DNA of 64,000 bases, taken from Roseovarius sp. TE539. Its GTDB lineage: Bacteria; Pseudomonadota; Alphaproteobacteria; Rhodobacterales; Rhodobacteraceae. Position numbers and translations under genes: made by a program. Under the pieces are notes generated by a model, which had not been told where the DNA came from, made no database searches, and worked only from the letters and a program-made list of their open reading frames with translations. Below, one piece after another: positions 25,998 to 34,761 of the stretch (positions are counted from its first letter, which is position 1; each line of letters begins with the position of its first letter). Location: NCBI RefSeq assembly GCF_003298505.1, contig NZ_QNGB01000001.1, forward strand, positions 62,001-126,000, given 5' to 3'.

Positions 25998-27623
25998 ATG
26001 CGCCTCCTTTCGCTGTGCCTTCTTGTCATGCCGAGCACTCTCCTGGCCGACGACATCGCGCTGCGCAGCGCGGTAACGTCGGCCACCGTTTATCCGCGGG
26101 GCGCCACGGTCACCCGGGAGGTGCCTTTTTCCATGCCCGCCGGACGCCATGCGCTTGTCCTGACCGACTTGCCGCGCGGCACACCGCTCGAGTCGGTGAC
26201 CGTATCGGTTGACGGCGCGGTCATGGGCAGTGTCACCGCCCGCAACGATTTCGTACCGCCCCGGGACCCTGAAACCACCGAGGCGATTGCGTCCGCCCGC
26301 GCCAAGGTCGAACGTCTCGAGGCCGAGTTGCGCACCGGCCGCGCGGAGGTGGCTGCGATCCGCCTCGAAGAGGATGCCGCGCGCGCCCGAAACTCGTTTC
26401 TCGAAAGTCTGGCCACTGCGAATATCGTCGCCGACATGGATGTTGGCGCGCTCCGCGACCTGTCGCGAATGATCGGAAACGAAACTCTGGCGGCCAAACA
26501 GCAGGCCCACGCCGCAGGACTTCGCGCCGATGACGCGAACCGCGCCCTGTCCGGCCTGGAGGATGAACTCAAGCGGGCACGCGCCGAACTGGCCGCTCTT
26601 GTCCCCGGAAAGCCGGAGAATGCCATGCTCTCGGTGGCGGTTTCTTCGGACACTCCGGCCGAAGGCTCCGCGATCGTGACATACACGATCGCGGACGCGT
26701 CCTGGCACCCGGTCTACGACCTCGATCTCTCCCGCGAGACCGGCATGCTCGATATCAACCGCGGCGCGTTCGTCACCCAGAGAACGGGCGAGAACTGGAC
26801 CGGTATCGACCTCACCCTCGAAACCGGACGCCCCAGCGACCAGACCGAGCCGAGCGAGATCTTTCCCCGGCTGCGCCGCATCGAGGAAGACCGCCCGTCG
26901 CCCTCGCTGGCCGAACCGCGGACCGATACCCTGAAGGAGGCGCAAAACGCCGCCGGAACAGACGCCCCCGCCCCCCTGCGCATCGACGCCATGGCCGATT
27001 TCGACGGGCTCGTGGCCTCTTACCGTTACCCCGACCCGGTTTCCATCGCATCGCGCGCGGATCGGGTTCGACTGTCGCTTGACACGCTCCGGACCCGGGC
27101 CGACCTGGTCGCCACGGCTGTCCCGCGCGCCGATGACCGCGCCTTCCTGACTGCCAGGATCACCAATGATACCGGCGAGGTGATCCTTCCCTCGGCCCAG
27201 GCCATGTTCCATCTAGACGGCCGTTTCGTCGCCCGGCGTCATCTCGAATTGCTGCCCGCCGGTGGCGAGGCCGAACTGTCCTTCGGACCGATAGACGGCC
27301 TTCGCCTCGACCGGGTGATCCTTGACCGGACCGAAGGCGATCGCGGCGTTCTGACGACCTCTAACACCCTGACCGAGGGCGTGCGTCTGAACATCGAGAA
27401 CCTGACCGGGGCCGACTGGCCGCTGCGCGTTCTCGATCGGGTGCCCTATACAGAACAGGAAGACCTGGAACTCAGCTGGAATGCCGATCCCGCACCATCG
27501 GAAACCGATATCGACGGCAAACGCGGCGTGATGGCATGGGAGTTCGACCTGCCGGCCGGCGAGAGCCGCGATATCCTTCTGGAGTATGAACTGGACTGGC
27601 CCGAGGGAATGGTCCTGCGCTGA
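25998..27623 (+). CDS. MuiA/DUF4139 family protein
   Basis: This is a predicted periplasmic protein of 541 residues, family of the so-called mucoidy inhibitor A. A signal peptide covers residues 1-17 (LLSLCLLVMPSTLLA). A short beta domain follows with ATVYPRGATVTREV, then a coiled-coil at about 95-205 (repeated Ala/Glu/Arg), then the C-terminal beta-rich DUF4139 domain (from about 215; WHPVYDLDLS, TQRTGENWTGIDLTLETGRP). The biochemical function of this family is unknown. The start is preceded by a CGGAG that lies within a degenerate copy of an intergenic repeat (about 25980-25999). Confidence 0.85.
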   Translation: MRLLSLCLLVMPSTLLADDIALRSAVTSATVYPRGATVTREVPFSMPAGRHALVLTDLPRGTPLESVTVSVDGAVMGSVTARNDFVPPRDPETTEAIASARAKVERLEAELRTGRAEVAAIRLEEDAARARNSFLESLATANIVADMDVGALRDLSRMIGNETLAAKQQAHAAGLRADDANRALSGLEDELKRARAELAALVPGKPENAMLSVAVSSDTPAEGSAIVTYTIADASWHPVYDLDLSRETGMLDINRGAFVTQRTGENWTGIDLTLETGRPSDQTEPSEIFPRLRRIEEDRPSPSLAEPRTDTLKEAQNAAGTDAPAPLRIDAMADFDGLVASYRYPDPVSIASRADRVRLSLDTLRTRADLVATAVPRADDRAFLTARITNDTGEVILPSAQAMFHLDGRFVARRHLELLPAGGEAELSFGPIDGLRLDRVILDRTEGDRGVLTTSNTLTEGVRLNIENLTGADWPLRVLDRVPYTEQEDLELSWNADPAPSETDIDGKRGVMAWEFDLPAGESRDILLEYELDWPEGMVLR

Positions 27624-27651
27624 CAAGGCCGCGGATGAGTGGAGGGCCATC

Positions 27652-28067
27652 ATGACCGAAATGACCGAAAACCGCCTGCGCGCCCTTTATGGGGAGCCCT
27701 CACCGCGCGCCACACGCAAGGTGATCGAACACTTCGACGACCATTGCCGAAGCTTCATCGCACACGCCCCGTTCCTCGTTCTGGCAACCACCGATGGTGT
27801 CACTCTGGATGTTTCGCCCAAAGGCGACCCGGCCGGGTTCGTCAAGGTAGAGGATGATCGCCATCTGCTGATTCCCGACCGCCCCGGCAACAACCGGCTT
27901 GACGGGATGCTGAATCTCCTCAGGAACCCGCAGGTGGCGCTTTTGTTTCTTATCCCGTCCGTGGACGAAACCCTGCGCGTCAACGGCCGCGCGACCATTC
28001 CGGTGAAACGGCGAGCGACACATCGCAGGCCGCGGTCGAGGCGCGCTACCACCGCACACTTTACTGA
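27652..28067 (+). pseudogene. Decayed pyridoxamine 5'-phosphate oxidase family (MSMEG_1061-like) gene
   Basis: The first 115 codons encode the N-terminal half of an FMN-binding split-barrel PPOX family protein (for example the segments FLVLATTDGVTLDVSPKGD and LLIPDRPGNNRLDGMLNLLRNPQVALLFLIP), ending at RVNGRATI near base 27997. The reading frame then changes and reads on as low-quality sequence into the antisense of the neighbouring carbonic anhydrase. In the +2 frame, bases 27996-28067 encode a plausible authentic C-terminus ending YHRTLY and a stop. Full-length family members are about 200 residues, so about 60-70 codons and the frame have been lost: an internal deletion with frameshift. 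The piece after RVNGRATI normally contains the FMN-proximal PRALVV-type region, so no active enzyme is expected. Confidence 0.75.
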
Positions 28068-28085
28068 CATGCCGCGCGGCACCGG

Positions 28086-28736
28086 TCAGATCGGAACGAA
28101 ATCCCCGGTGCTGGCACTGTATTGCTCGACCCGCCCTTCGCCGATATCCAGCCACAGACCATGCAGCGTCAGCAGACCGGCATTGACCGCCTCGGTCACG
28201 AAGGGAAAACTCATCATGTTCTCGAGCGAGACAAGCACCGCCTCCTTTTCCAGCGCATGGATACGCGCGCTTTCGTCGGATATCCCGCTCACACGCTCGT
28301 AACCGGGGCGCAGGATGTCCATCCAGCGTCCGACAAAGCTGGATTTCTGCTCCAGCGCCGGGGCATTGCCGGAACACATGTCATGGCAACCGCGCACGCC
28401 GCCGCAGTTCGAATGCCCCATGACAATCACATGTGCCACCTTCAGGGACGTCACGGCGTATTCCAGCGCCGCGGACGTGCCATGCTGCGCCCCGTCGGGT
28501 TCGTGCGGCGGGACCAGATTGGCAATGTTGCGGTGGATGAAGAACTCACCCTGGTCAGCTCCGAATATCGACGTGACATGCACCCGGCTGTCGCAGCACG
28601 AGATAATCATCGCGCGGGGGTGCTGCCCCTCCCCGGCAAGCCGCCGGTACCAGCTCTGATTGTCCGCATAAGAGGTCGCCTTCCAGCCGTGATAACGGTG
28701 AACCAGGTAGGTTGGCAAAGGCCGCGCATTCTTCAT
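28086..28736 (-). CDS. Beta-class carbonic anhydrase (second copy)
   Basis: This 216-residue beta-carbonic anhydrase carries the zinc and catalytic residues in ISCCDSRVH (near 45-53) and MGHSNCGG (near 108-115). It is the alphaproteobacterial type with a long C-terminal region (LHGLWLDIGEGRVEQYS). It is not a recent duplicate of the one at 9074-9685: the two differ in length and in most positions outside the motifs. The ATG at 28736 was chosen because an AGGAAG precedes it and the typical start PLPTYLVHRYHGWKA follows; a longer frame starts 11 codons upstream. It ends 18 bases from the decayed PPOX gene, convergently. Confidence 0.95.
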   Translation of the reverse strand: MKNARPLPTYLVHRYHGWKATSYADNQSWYRRLAGEGQHPRAMIISCCDSRVHVTSIFGADQGEFFIHRNIANLVPPHEPDGAQHGTSAALEYAVTSLKVAHVIVMGHSNCGGVRGCHDMCSGNAPALEQKSSFVGRWMDILRPGYERVSGISDESARIHALEKEAVLVSLENMMSFPFVTEAVNAGLLTLHGLWLDIGEGRVEQYSASTGDFVPI

Positions 28737-28883
28737 GTCTTGTTTCTTCCTGCGTTTCCCGACCGTCAATAACGGGGATTGTCGATGAATTCGAGCGACA
28801 ATTCCGGCGTTCCGAAAGGATTTGGGAACTCCTTGGCCACATCATGCTTCCGTGCTCGGGGGCGCGAGACACAGGATGGATTC

Positions 28884-29264
28884 GTGAAACAGGTCAGGAT
28901 GCTGGAACAGGAAGAGGCGGTTCACCTGGATTCCGCCCGGCTCAGGCTGCTTTATGACCGGCTCGGCAAGGCCGGTGCCGAAAACGTTGTCTGCCGCGCC
29001 CTCGAGGAACTGGCGCTGCGCCTGACCCATGCCGAAAGTTGCCACCGTCGCGACAAAAGAGATGATATGCGAAGATCGGCCCACAGCCTCATCGCCATAT
29101 CCGAACAGATCGGGCTTCACCTGCTGGCCCGCGTGGCCGCGGATGTCACGGCCTGCATCGACCTTGAGGACAGGACCGCCCTCGCCGCGACCCTGGCGCG
29201 CCTTCTCCGTGTCGGCGAACGCTCGCTTTGCGAAGCCTGGGAATTGCAGGACCTCTCCATTTGA
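28884..29264 (+). CDS. Small Hpt-like helical protein of unknown function
   Basis: This roughly 126-residue protein is almost entirely helical. The central segment MRRSAHSLIAISEQIG resembles the histidine-containing phosphotransfer helix (AHxLKG-type), though the downstream glycine pattern is degenerate. The region LEELALRLTHAES and the tail ERSLCEAWELQDLS look conserved in the Rhodobacterales as I remember them. Start is ambiguous: GTG at 28884 has an AGGA about 9 bases upstream; ATG at 28899 and ATG at 28785 are alternatives. No kinase or response regulator lies nearby, so phosphotransfer function is only a suggestion. Confidence 0.6.
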   Translation: MKQVRMLEQEEAVHLDSARLRLLYDRLGKAGAENVVCRALEELALRLTHAESCHRRDKRDDMRRSAHSLIAISEQIGLHLLARVAADVTACIDLEDRTALAATLARLLRVGERSLCEAWELQDLSI

Positions 29265-29333
29265 CGGCTTGCGGGCGCCGCACGGACCGGTAGGCTGTGG
29301 GCATTGTTGCAATCATCCCGCAAAGGCGCCCGC

Positions 29334-30719
29334 ATGACCCTCAAGTTCGCCCCCGCCGACGCCGACGCCATCCCGGTTCATGTGATCGACCAGGACGAAT
29401 TCGACGACTGGGCCGCGGGCCAGCCCGATTTCAATGCCCGCTTCGCGCGCAGCGCCGGATTCACCGGTGCCGCCGGCAGCACGTTGCGCATTCCCGGTCC
29501 GGATGGCGCCATGGCGATGGTGCTGGCGGGCTACGGAACCGCGCAAACCCGGGCCCGTGGCCGCTTTCATCTCGCCACAGTGGCCTCCGGGTTGCCAAAA
29601 GGCACTTACCGGCTCGAAGGTCTGCCCCCCGACCGCGCCGCGCAAGAGGCCTTGGGCTGGCTCCTTGCCGGATATTCCTTCAACCGCTACCGTGAGCAAT
29701 CCGCCTCCAAGGCCGCACTGATCGCCCCGGACGGCGTCGAGTCCTCAAGGCTCGAAACGATCGCAGCGGGGGAGGCGTTGACCCGCGACCTTATCAACAC
29801 GCCAGCCTCCGACATGGGCCCGGCCGATCTCGAGGCCGCCTGCATGTCGCTCGCAAAGGATTTCGCTGCGGAATGCGCGGTCACGCGCGGCGCCGATCTG
29901 CTCGATGCCAATTTTCCGATGATCCACGCCGTCGGACGTGCGGCCTCCCCTGACCGTGCGCCACGCCTGCTCGACATGCAGTGGGGCGATGCCGGCCCCA
30001 CGCTGACGCTGGTCGGCAAGGGCGTATGCTTCGATACCGGAGGGCTCGACATCAAGCCGGCCACGGGCATGGCCCTGATGAAGAAGGACATGGGAGGCGC
30101 CGCGACGGTCCTCGGGCTTGCCCGGATGATCATGGCCCTTGATCTGCCGTTGCGCCTGCGGGTCCTGATCCCCGCGGTCGAGAACGCGATTTCCGGCGAT
30201 GCCTTCCGCCCCGGCGATATCCTCACGGCACGCAACGGCATGACGGTCGAGGTCAACAACACCGATGCCGAGGGCCGGCTGGTGCTTGCCGACGCGCTGG
30301 CGTTCGCCGGCGAGGATGAGCCGGCGCTGACCGTGTCCATGGCCACGCTGACCGGCGCGGCACGGGTCGCCCTCGGGCCCGATCTGGCCCCCTACTACAC
30401 CGATGACACGGACGTCGCCTACGCCCTGGAGCGCGCGGCGGAACGGGTTGCCGATCCGGTCTGGCGCCTGCCCTTCCACACCCCCTACGAAGCGATGATC
30501 GAACCCGGGATCGCCGATCTCGACAATGCTCCGAAAGGCGGGTTCGCCGGCTCGATCACCGCCGCGCTCTTCCTGCGGCGCTTCGCAGGAGAGGGCCGAT
30601 ATGCCCATTTCGACATCTACGGCTGGACCCCCGCCGATGCGCCCGCGCGCCCGAAGGGCGGCGTGGGGATGGGGGCGCGCGCCCTGCTGGACGCATTGCC
30701 GGGGGCACTGGGGCTATGA
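29334..30719 (+). CDS. Leucyl aminopeptidase family (M17) protein
   Basis: This is a cytoplasmic two-metal aminopeptidase of 461 residues. The M17 catalytic signatures are present: GKGVCFDTGGLDIKPATGMALMKKDMGGAA near residue 235-265 with metal-binding Lys and Asp, and NTDAEGRLVLADAL near 310. The N-terminal domain is short and divergent, which is normal for the alphaproteobacterial PepB-like subgroup. It likely clears short peptides. It begins an apparent operon with the NlpC/P60, ureohydrolase and methyltransferase genes, although strong hairpins occur in the spacer before the next gene. Confidence 0.92.
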   Translation: MTLKFAPADADAIPVHVIDQDEFDDWAAGQPDFNARFARSAGFTGAAGSTLRIPGPDGAMAMVLAGYGTAQTRARGRFHLATVASGLPKGTYRLEGLPPDRAAQEALGWLLAGYSFNRYREQSASKAALIAPDGVESSRLETIAAGEALTRDLINTPASDMGPADLEAACMSLAKDFAAECAVTRGADLLDANFPMIHAVGRAASPDRAPRLLDMQWGDAGPTLTLVGKGVCFDTGGLDIKPATGMALMKKDMGGAATVLGLARMIMALDLPLRLRVLIPAVENAISGDAFRPGDILTARNGMTVEVNNTDAEGRLVLADALAFAGEDEPALTVSMATLTGAARVALGPDLAPYYTDDTDVAYALERAAERVADPVWRLPFHTPYEAMIEPGIADLDNAPKGGFAGSITAALFLRRFAGEGRYAHFDIYGWTPADAPARPKGGVGMGARALLDALPGALGL

Positions 30720-30730
30720 CCCGCCCGGTT

Positions 30731-30757
30731 CCTTCATCTTTCCGGAAATACTCCGGG
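30731..30757 (-). repeat. Copy of dispersed intergenic element (variant)
   Basis: Read on the minus strand this is CCGGAGTATTTCCGGAAAGATGAAGG. The same core (GGAGTATTT, GGAAAGATGAAGG) occurs at 38494-38527 and 61474-61507, with a further diverged copy at 57911-57944, always between genes. Confidence 0.7.
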
Positions 30758-30762
30758 GTGAA

Positions 30763-30803
30763 TTGCCCCGGCCGGGGCCGGGGCAAGAGGGGCGGCGCCC
30801 CTC
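30763..30803 (+). other. Two tandem GC hairpins before the NlpC/P60 gene
   Basis: Stem 1 is TTGCCCCGGC / GCCGGGGCAA with a 4-base loop (30763-30786); stem 2 is GAGGGGC / GCCCCTC with a 3-base loop (30787-30803). No T-tract follows. They lie 11 bases before the GTG start proposed for the next gene, so they may reduce its expression relative to the peptidase or protect the upstream mRNA. Confidence 0.5.
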
Positions 30804-30813
30804 CGGTGCAGCC

Positions 30814-31656
30814 GTGACCGATCCGCGCCTCATCCCGGCCAACGGCCGTGTCGCTGCCGCGCATCTGCGCGGGCAGTTGTCGGCCGATGCCTTCGTCGAA
30901 GGCCGGCCGGCCCGGATCACGGCACCGCTTTCCGATCTGCTGCACCGCCCCTGCGGCCCGCGCGAACGGCAATTGCCCCTCGGGTCCGCCGTTACCGTGT
31001 TCGAGTGGCGGAAGGGGTGGTGCTTCGTGCAATCCGCCCGCGACCGGTTCGTCGGGTATGTTCCGGAAACCGACCTTGCCCCGCCCGGTCCCGAACCGAC
31101 CCACCGGGTCGCCGCGCGAGCCACGCATCTTTACGCCGTGCCGGACATCAAGCAGCGCGAAAGGGCTCTCCTGACCCATGGCAGCCTGCTGCATGTCATC
31201 GCCGTGAAAGACCGCTTCGCCGAAACCCCGCACGGATTCGTCCCCGCCGCGCATCTTGAACCCGCCGACAGCCTTTCGCGAGATCCCGTCGCAGTGGCCG
31301 GGTTGTTTTTCGGCACGCCTTATCTCTGGGGCGGCAATTCGGCATCCGGGATCGACTGTTCGGGATTGATACAGGCCGGGTGCCTGGCCTGCGGCATCCC
31401 GTGCCCCGGCGACAGCGATCAGCAGGAGGCGGCGCTTGGCACCGCCCTGCCGCCTGAGGCGCCGCTGCGCCGCGGCGACCTTCTGTTCTGGAACGGGCAT
31501 GTGGCGTGGGTGTCCGATCCCGGAACCCTTCTTCACGCCAATGCATTTCAGATGGCGGTAGGCCAAGAAGACCTTCAGGATGCCATTGACAGAATCGCCG
31601 CGCAGGGGGACGGCCCGGTGACCGCGCGCAAGAGATTGGAGGAACTCCATGGCTGA
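30814..31656 (+). CDS. NlpC/P60 family peptidase with SH3-like domains
   Basis: This 280-residue protein has two SH3-like regions at about 35-155 (WRKGWCFVQSARDRFVGYVPETDL; LYAVPDIKQRERALLTHGS) and a C-terminal NlpC/P60 domain at about 160-280. The catalytic Cys is in GIDCSGLIQ and the His in WNGHVAWVSD. Proteins of this type cut gamma-D-Glu-diaminopimelate bonds in murein peptides, and this one has no signal peptide, so it probably acts in cytoplasmic recycling of wall peptides, matching the M17 peptidase upstream. The start is a GTG without an obvious Shine-Dalgarno. It overlaps the next gene by 8 bases. Confidence 0.9.
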   Translation: MTDPRLIPANGRVAAAHLRGQLSADAFVEGRPARITAPLSDLLHRPCGPRERQLPLGSAVTVFEWRKGWCFVQSARDRFVGYVPETDLAPPGPEPTHRVAARATHLYAVPDIKQRERALLTHGSLLHVIAVKDRFAETPHGFVPAAHLEPADSLSRDPVAVAGLFFGTPYLWGGNSASGIDCSGLIQAGCLACGIPCPGDSDQQEAALGTALPPEAPLRRGDLLFWNGHVAWVSDPGTLLHANAFQMAVGQEDLQDAIDRIAAQGDGPVTARKRLEELHG

Positions 31657-32623
31657 CACCTTCTTTCACCCGGTTTCCGGGTTTGATCTGCCGCGCTTCG
31701 CCGGGGTGCCCACCTTCATGCGCCTGCCACATGTCCCGCAGAACCATCCGCGCCTACCAGAAGTCAATATCGGTCTCATCGGCGTGCCCTGGGACAGCGG
31801 CACCACCAACCGGCCCGGGCCGCGCCACGGGCCCCGGCAACTGCGCGACTCGTCGACCATGATCCGTGCTCAGCACCCGACCTCCGGCATGCGGCCCTTC
31901 GAGGCCGCCAATTGCGCCGATCTCGGCGATGTTGGCCCCAACCCCGCCGACATTCCCGACAGCATGACGCGCATCACCGAATTCTACGATGCGGTGTCCG
32001 GCGCCGGCATCATCCCGCTCACCGCCGGCGGTGATCATCTGGCATCGCTGCCGGTGCTGCGCGCGCTGGCCAGGACGGCGCCGCTCGGCATGATCCACTT
32101 CGACAGCCACACGGATCTCTTCCATTCCTATTTCAACGGGACGATGTACACCCACGGAACCCCCTTCCGGCGCGCCGTGGAAGAGGGGCTGCTGGACCCG
32201 GGCCGGGTCGTGCAGATCGGGCTGCGCGGCACGATGTATGACACCGAGGATCGCGATTTCGCCGCCGCCAATGGAATCCGGCTTATCCTGATCGAGGAAT
32301 TCTTCGCTCGCGGCGTCGCGGACGTGATGGCAGAGGCCCGCGAGATCGTCGGCGCCGGACCGACCTATGTGAGCTACGACATTGATTTCGTCGATCCCAC
32401 CTTCGCACCCGGCACCGGCACGCCCGAAGTCGGCGGACCCAACAGTTTCCAGGCGCTGCAGGTGGTGCGGGAGCTCGAAGGGCTGGATATCGCCGGCGCC
32501 GATCTGGTCGAGGTGTCACCGCCATTCGACACCTCCGGCGGCACCGCATTCCTTGGTGCGTCGATCATGTTCGAGCTTCTGTGCGTGATGGCCGGGCAAC
32601 ATGCCCGGGAAGGCAAGGCATGA
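31649..32623 (+). CDS. Agmatinase-family ureohydrolase
   Basis: This is a binuclear metal (Mn or Ni) ureohydrolase of 324 residues. The metal-binding motifs are GGDH near residue 131, DSHTD near 151 (usually DAHxD) and SYDIDFVDP near 246. The family includes agmatinase, guanidinobutyrase, guanidinopropionase and guanidine hydrolase; which substrate is used here cannot be judged from motifs alone. The Ala-to-Ser change in DSHTD and the HTDLFHSYFNGTMYTHGTPFRRA loop, which borders the active site, are more like non-agmatinase members as far as I can recall. It overlaps the methyltransferase start by four bases. Confidence 0.88.
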   Translation: MADTFFHPVSGFDLPRFAGVPTFMRLPHVPQNHPRLPEVNIGLIGVPWDSGTTNRPGPRHGPRQLRDSSTMIRAQHPTSGMRPFEAANCADLGDVGPNPADIPDSMTRITEFYDAVSGAGIIPLTAGGDHLASLPVLRALARTAPLGMIHFDSHTDLFHSYFNGTMYTHGTPFRRAVEEGLLDPGRVVQIGLRGTMYDTEDRDFAAANGIRLILIEEFFARGVADVMAEAREIVGAGPTYVSYDIDFVDPTFAPGTGTPEVGGPNSFQALQVVRELEGLDIAGADLVEVSPPFDTSGGTAFLGASIMFELLCVMAGQHAREGKA

Positions 32624-33486
32624 CCGTTTCATCGAACGAGGCCAACGCCGATCAGGCCGAACACTGGACCACCGAGGCGGGTCCAAAATGGGTCGGGCAT
32701 CAGGCACAGCTTGACGCGCTGATGACGCCGGTACTGGATCTGTTGGTCGCCGCCGCTTCGCCCGCGCCCGGTGATCGAATTCTCGATATCGGCTGCGGCA
32801 CCGGCGCCAGCACCCTTGAAGCCGCGCGCATGGTCGGCGCCTCGGGCCATGTGACCGGCGCCGACATTTCGCCAACGCTCCTTGACCGGGCGCGGGAACG
32901 CGCGGCAGCGGCGGGGCTGCAGAACACCACCTTTCTCAACGTTGACGCCCAGACACATGATTTTCCGCAGGCGCGGTTCGATCGCATGATGTCGCGATTC
33001 GGGGTAATGTTCTTCGCCGATCCGCCTGCCGCCTTCGCCAATATCTCGGGCGCCCTGGTGCCGGGCGCGCAGCTGACGTTCGTGGCCTGGGCCGGGGTGG
33101 CACATAACCCATGGTTCGACATTCCGCGCCGGGCCGCCACGGATCAACTGGGCGACATGCCTGCGCCGGATCCCCATGCGCCCGGTCCCATGGCCTTTCA
33201 GGACACCGATCACGTTCTTGGTCTGCTTGCCGAGGCCGGGCTTGAAGAGGCAACTGCCGAGATTGCCGAGATTTCGCTCACGCCGCCGGGCACCGCAGCC
33301 GAAACCGCCGCCTTTGCCTGCGAGGTCGGAATGGCCGCACGGATGATCCGGGAATTCGGCGCCTCCGAGGCTGACGCGATGCAGATCGAACGCGCCGTTG
33401 CCGAGGCCTTCGTTCCCTTCGAAACCGATCACGGCCTGCGTGTGCCGGCGCGGCTCAACCTCTATCGCGCCAGAACTCCCGCCTGA
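32620..33486 (+). CDS. Class I SAM-dependent methyltransferase
   Basis: This is a UbiE/Coq5-like methyltransferase of 288 residues. Motif I (ILDIGCGTGAS) lies near residue 57, the acidic SAM-ribose position follows at GADIS, and motif post-I continues with MMSRFGVMFFADPPAAFANI near 125. The substrate is unknown. It is the last gene of the peptidase/ureohydrolase operon (ATGA overlap with the ureohydrolase) and ends 10 bases from tauC, convergently. Confidence 0.85.
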   Translation: MTVSSNEANADQAEHWTTEAGPKWVGHQAQLDALMTPVLDLLVAAASPAPGDRILDIGCGTGASTLEAARMVGASGHVTGADISPTLLDRARERAAAAGLQNTTFLNVDAQTHDFPQARFDRMMSRFGVMFFADPPAAFANISGALVPGAQLTFVAWAGVAHNPWFDIPRRAATDQLGDMPAPDPHAPGPMAFQDTDHVLGLLAEAGLEEATAEIAEISLTPPGTAAETAAFACEVGMAARMIREFGASEADAMQIERAVAEAFVPFETDHGLRVPARLNLYRARTPA

Positions 33487-33495
33487 GCAACGGGT

Positions 33496-34761
33496 TCAGA
33501 TCTTGCCCTTCCACGGCACAAGCCATGCCTCGGCCTTGCGCATCAGGATGTCGATGCCGTAACCGATGATCCCGATCAGGATGATCCCCATGATCACGAT
33601 ATCGGTCAGCTGGAACCGGCTGGCGACCATGATCATCATGCCGGCGCCCTTTTCCGCCGCCACCAGTTCCGCGGCAACCACCGTGCCCCAGCAGACACCC
33701 ATCGCCACCCGCGCACCCGTAAAGATCTCGGGCAGGGAATTGGGCATGATCACATGGCGCATCAATTGCCACTTGGAGGCTCCCAGCGAATAGGCCGCAT
33801 GGACCTTCGAAATCGCCACTCCCGAAACGCCAGCCCGCGCCGATATCGTCATGATCCACAACGCGGCAAGAAACAGAAGGATGATCTTGCCGCTCTCACC
33901 GATACCCGCCCAGATGATCACCAGTGGAATGAGGGCCAGCGGCGGCACGGGACGCATGAATTCCACGATCGGATCGAACCAGCCGCGGAACCAGTCGCTC
34001 AATCCCATCGCATAGCCCAGCGGGATCCCCACGAGCGCCCCGAAGAAGAAGCCGACGATAACGCGGTACAAAGACCAGTAGAGGTGTTCCCAGAGCGTGA
34101 AGTTCTGATACCCCTCGCGTGAGATTTCGCCCACGCGCGCCACCACGTCCTCGGGGGGCGGAAGCCATATCGGCTCCATCTGCATGCCCTTGGCCGGGCT
34201 GAAATTGAGCGACCCCTTGGAGGACATCACCACCTTGCCGTCGTCCACGCGCACCGTCTTGCCGGGCGTGATGGGTTTGCCGTCCACGGCGATGACCTGC
34301 GCCCCGTCCTTGCGCGTCACCTCGTCGTTGCGGTCCATCAGGATCAGGTCCGACCGCCAGGCGCCAACGGTGATCGTGTCGTTCTTGGCAAACCCTTCAC
34401 CGGGCTCGATCTCGCGCTCCTGCACATCGTCGCCGACGCGGAACACGCGGGCGAAAATCGTCGCATCGTCGGTCCGGCCGTCCGGCGCCTCAAGGGTGTA
34501 GGTGAATTCGGTATCGCCGACGAAAGGCCCGGGCGCATGTACGGGCACCCAGGACGATCCGGTGAACGCGCCCCACAGCAGGAATATCGTGATCACCGAT
34601 ATCACGCTCGCCCAGCGGTCCGGCCTCACGGCGCTTTCGTCACCGAACGTGACCGTCTTGAGCGACGTGAAATCGTGCCGCTCCATCATCCGCTTAAGGC
34701 CCAGCCGCACCACGGCGAAGGCAACCGCGAAAACCGCGACATATATCAACAGCAAGGTCAT
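33496..34761 (-). CDS. tauC: Taurine ABC transporter permease TauC with an inserted periplasmic domain
   Basis: This inner-membrane permease belongs to the taurine/nitrate/sulfonate type. It is 421 residues, compared with about 250-280 for classical TauC. The usual core is in the C-terminal half (from about 220: LYWSLYRVIVGFFFGALVGIPLGYAMG, and the EAA loop region near YSLGASKWQLMRHVIMPNSLPEI). Ahead of it are one helix at 1-20, a second at 51-67, and a hydrophilic stretch of about 140 residues (70-210) that should lie in the periplasm. The extension looks like a beta-rich domain with repeated Val/Asp segments, perhaps for docking TauA. It overlaps tauB by four bases. Confidence 0.9.
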   Translation of the reverse strand: MTLLLIYVAVFAVAFAVVRLGLKRMMERHDFTSLKTVTFGDESAVRPDRWASVISVITIFLLWGAFTGSSWVPVHAPGPFVGDTEFTYTLEAPDGRTDDATIFARVFRVGDDVQEREIEPGEGFAKNDTITVGAWRSDLILMDRNDEVTRKDGAQVIAVDGKPITPGKTVRVDDGKVVMSSKGSLNFSPAKGMQMEPIWLPPPEDVVARVGEISREGYQNFTLWEHLYWSLYRVIVGFFFGALVGIPLGYAMGLSDWFRGWFDPIVEFMRPVPPLALIPLVIIWAGIGESGKIILLFLAALWIMTISARAGVSGVAISKVHAAYSLGASKWQLMRHVIMPNSLPEIFTGARVAMGVCWGTVVAAELVAAEKGAGMMIMVASRFQLTDIVIMGIILIGIIGYGIDILMRKAEAWLVPWKGKI

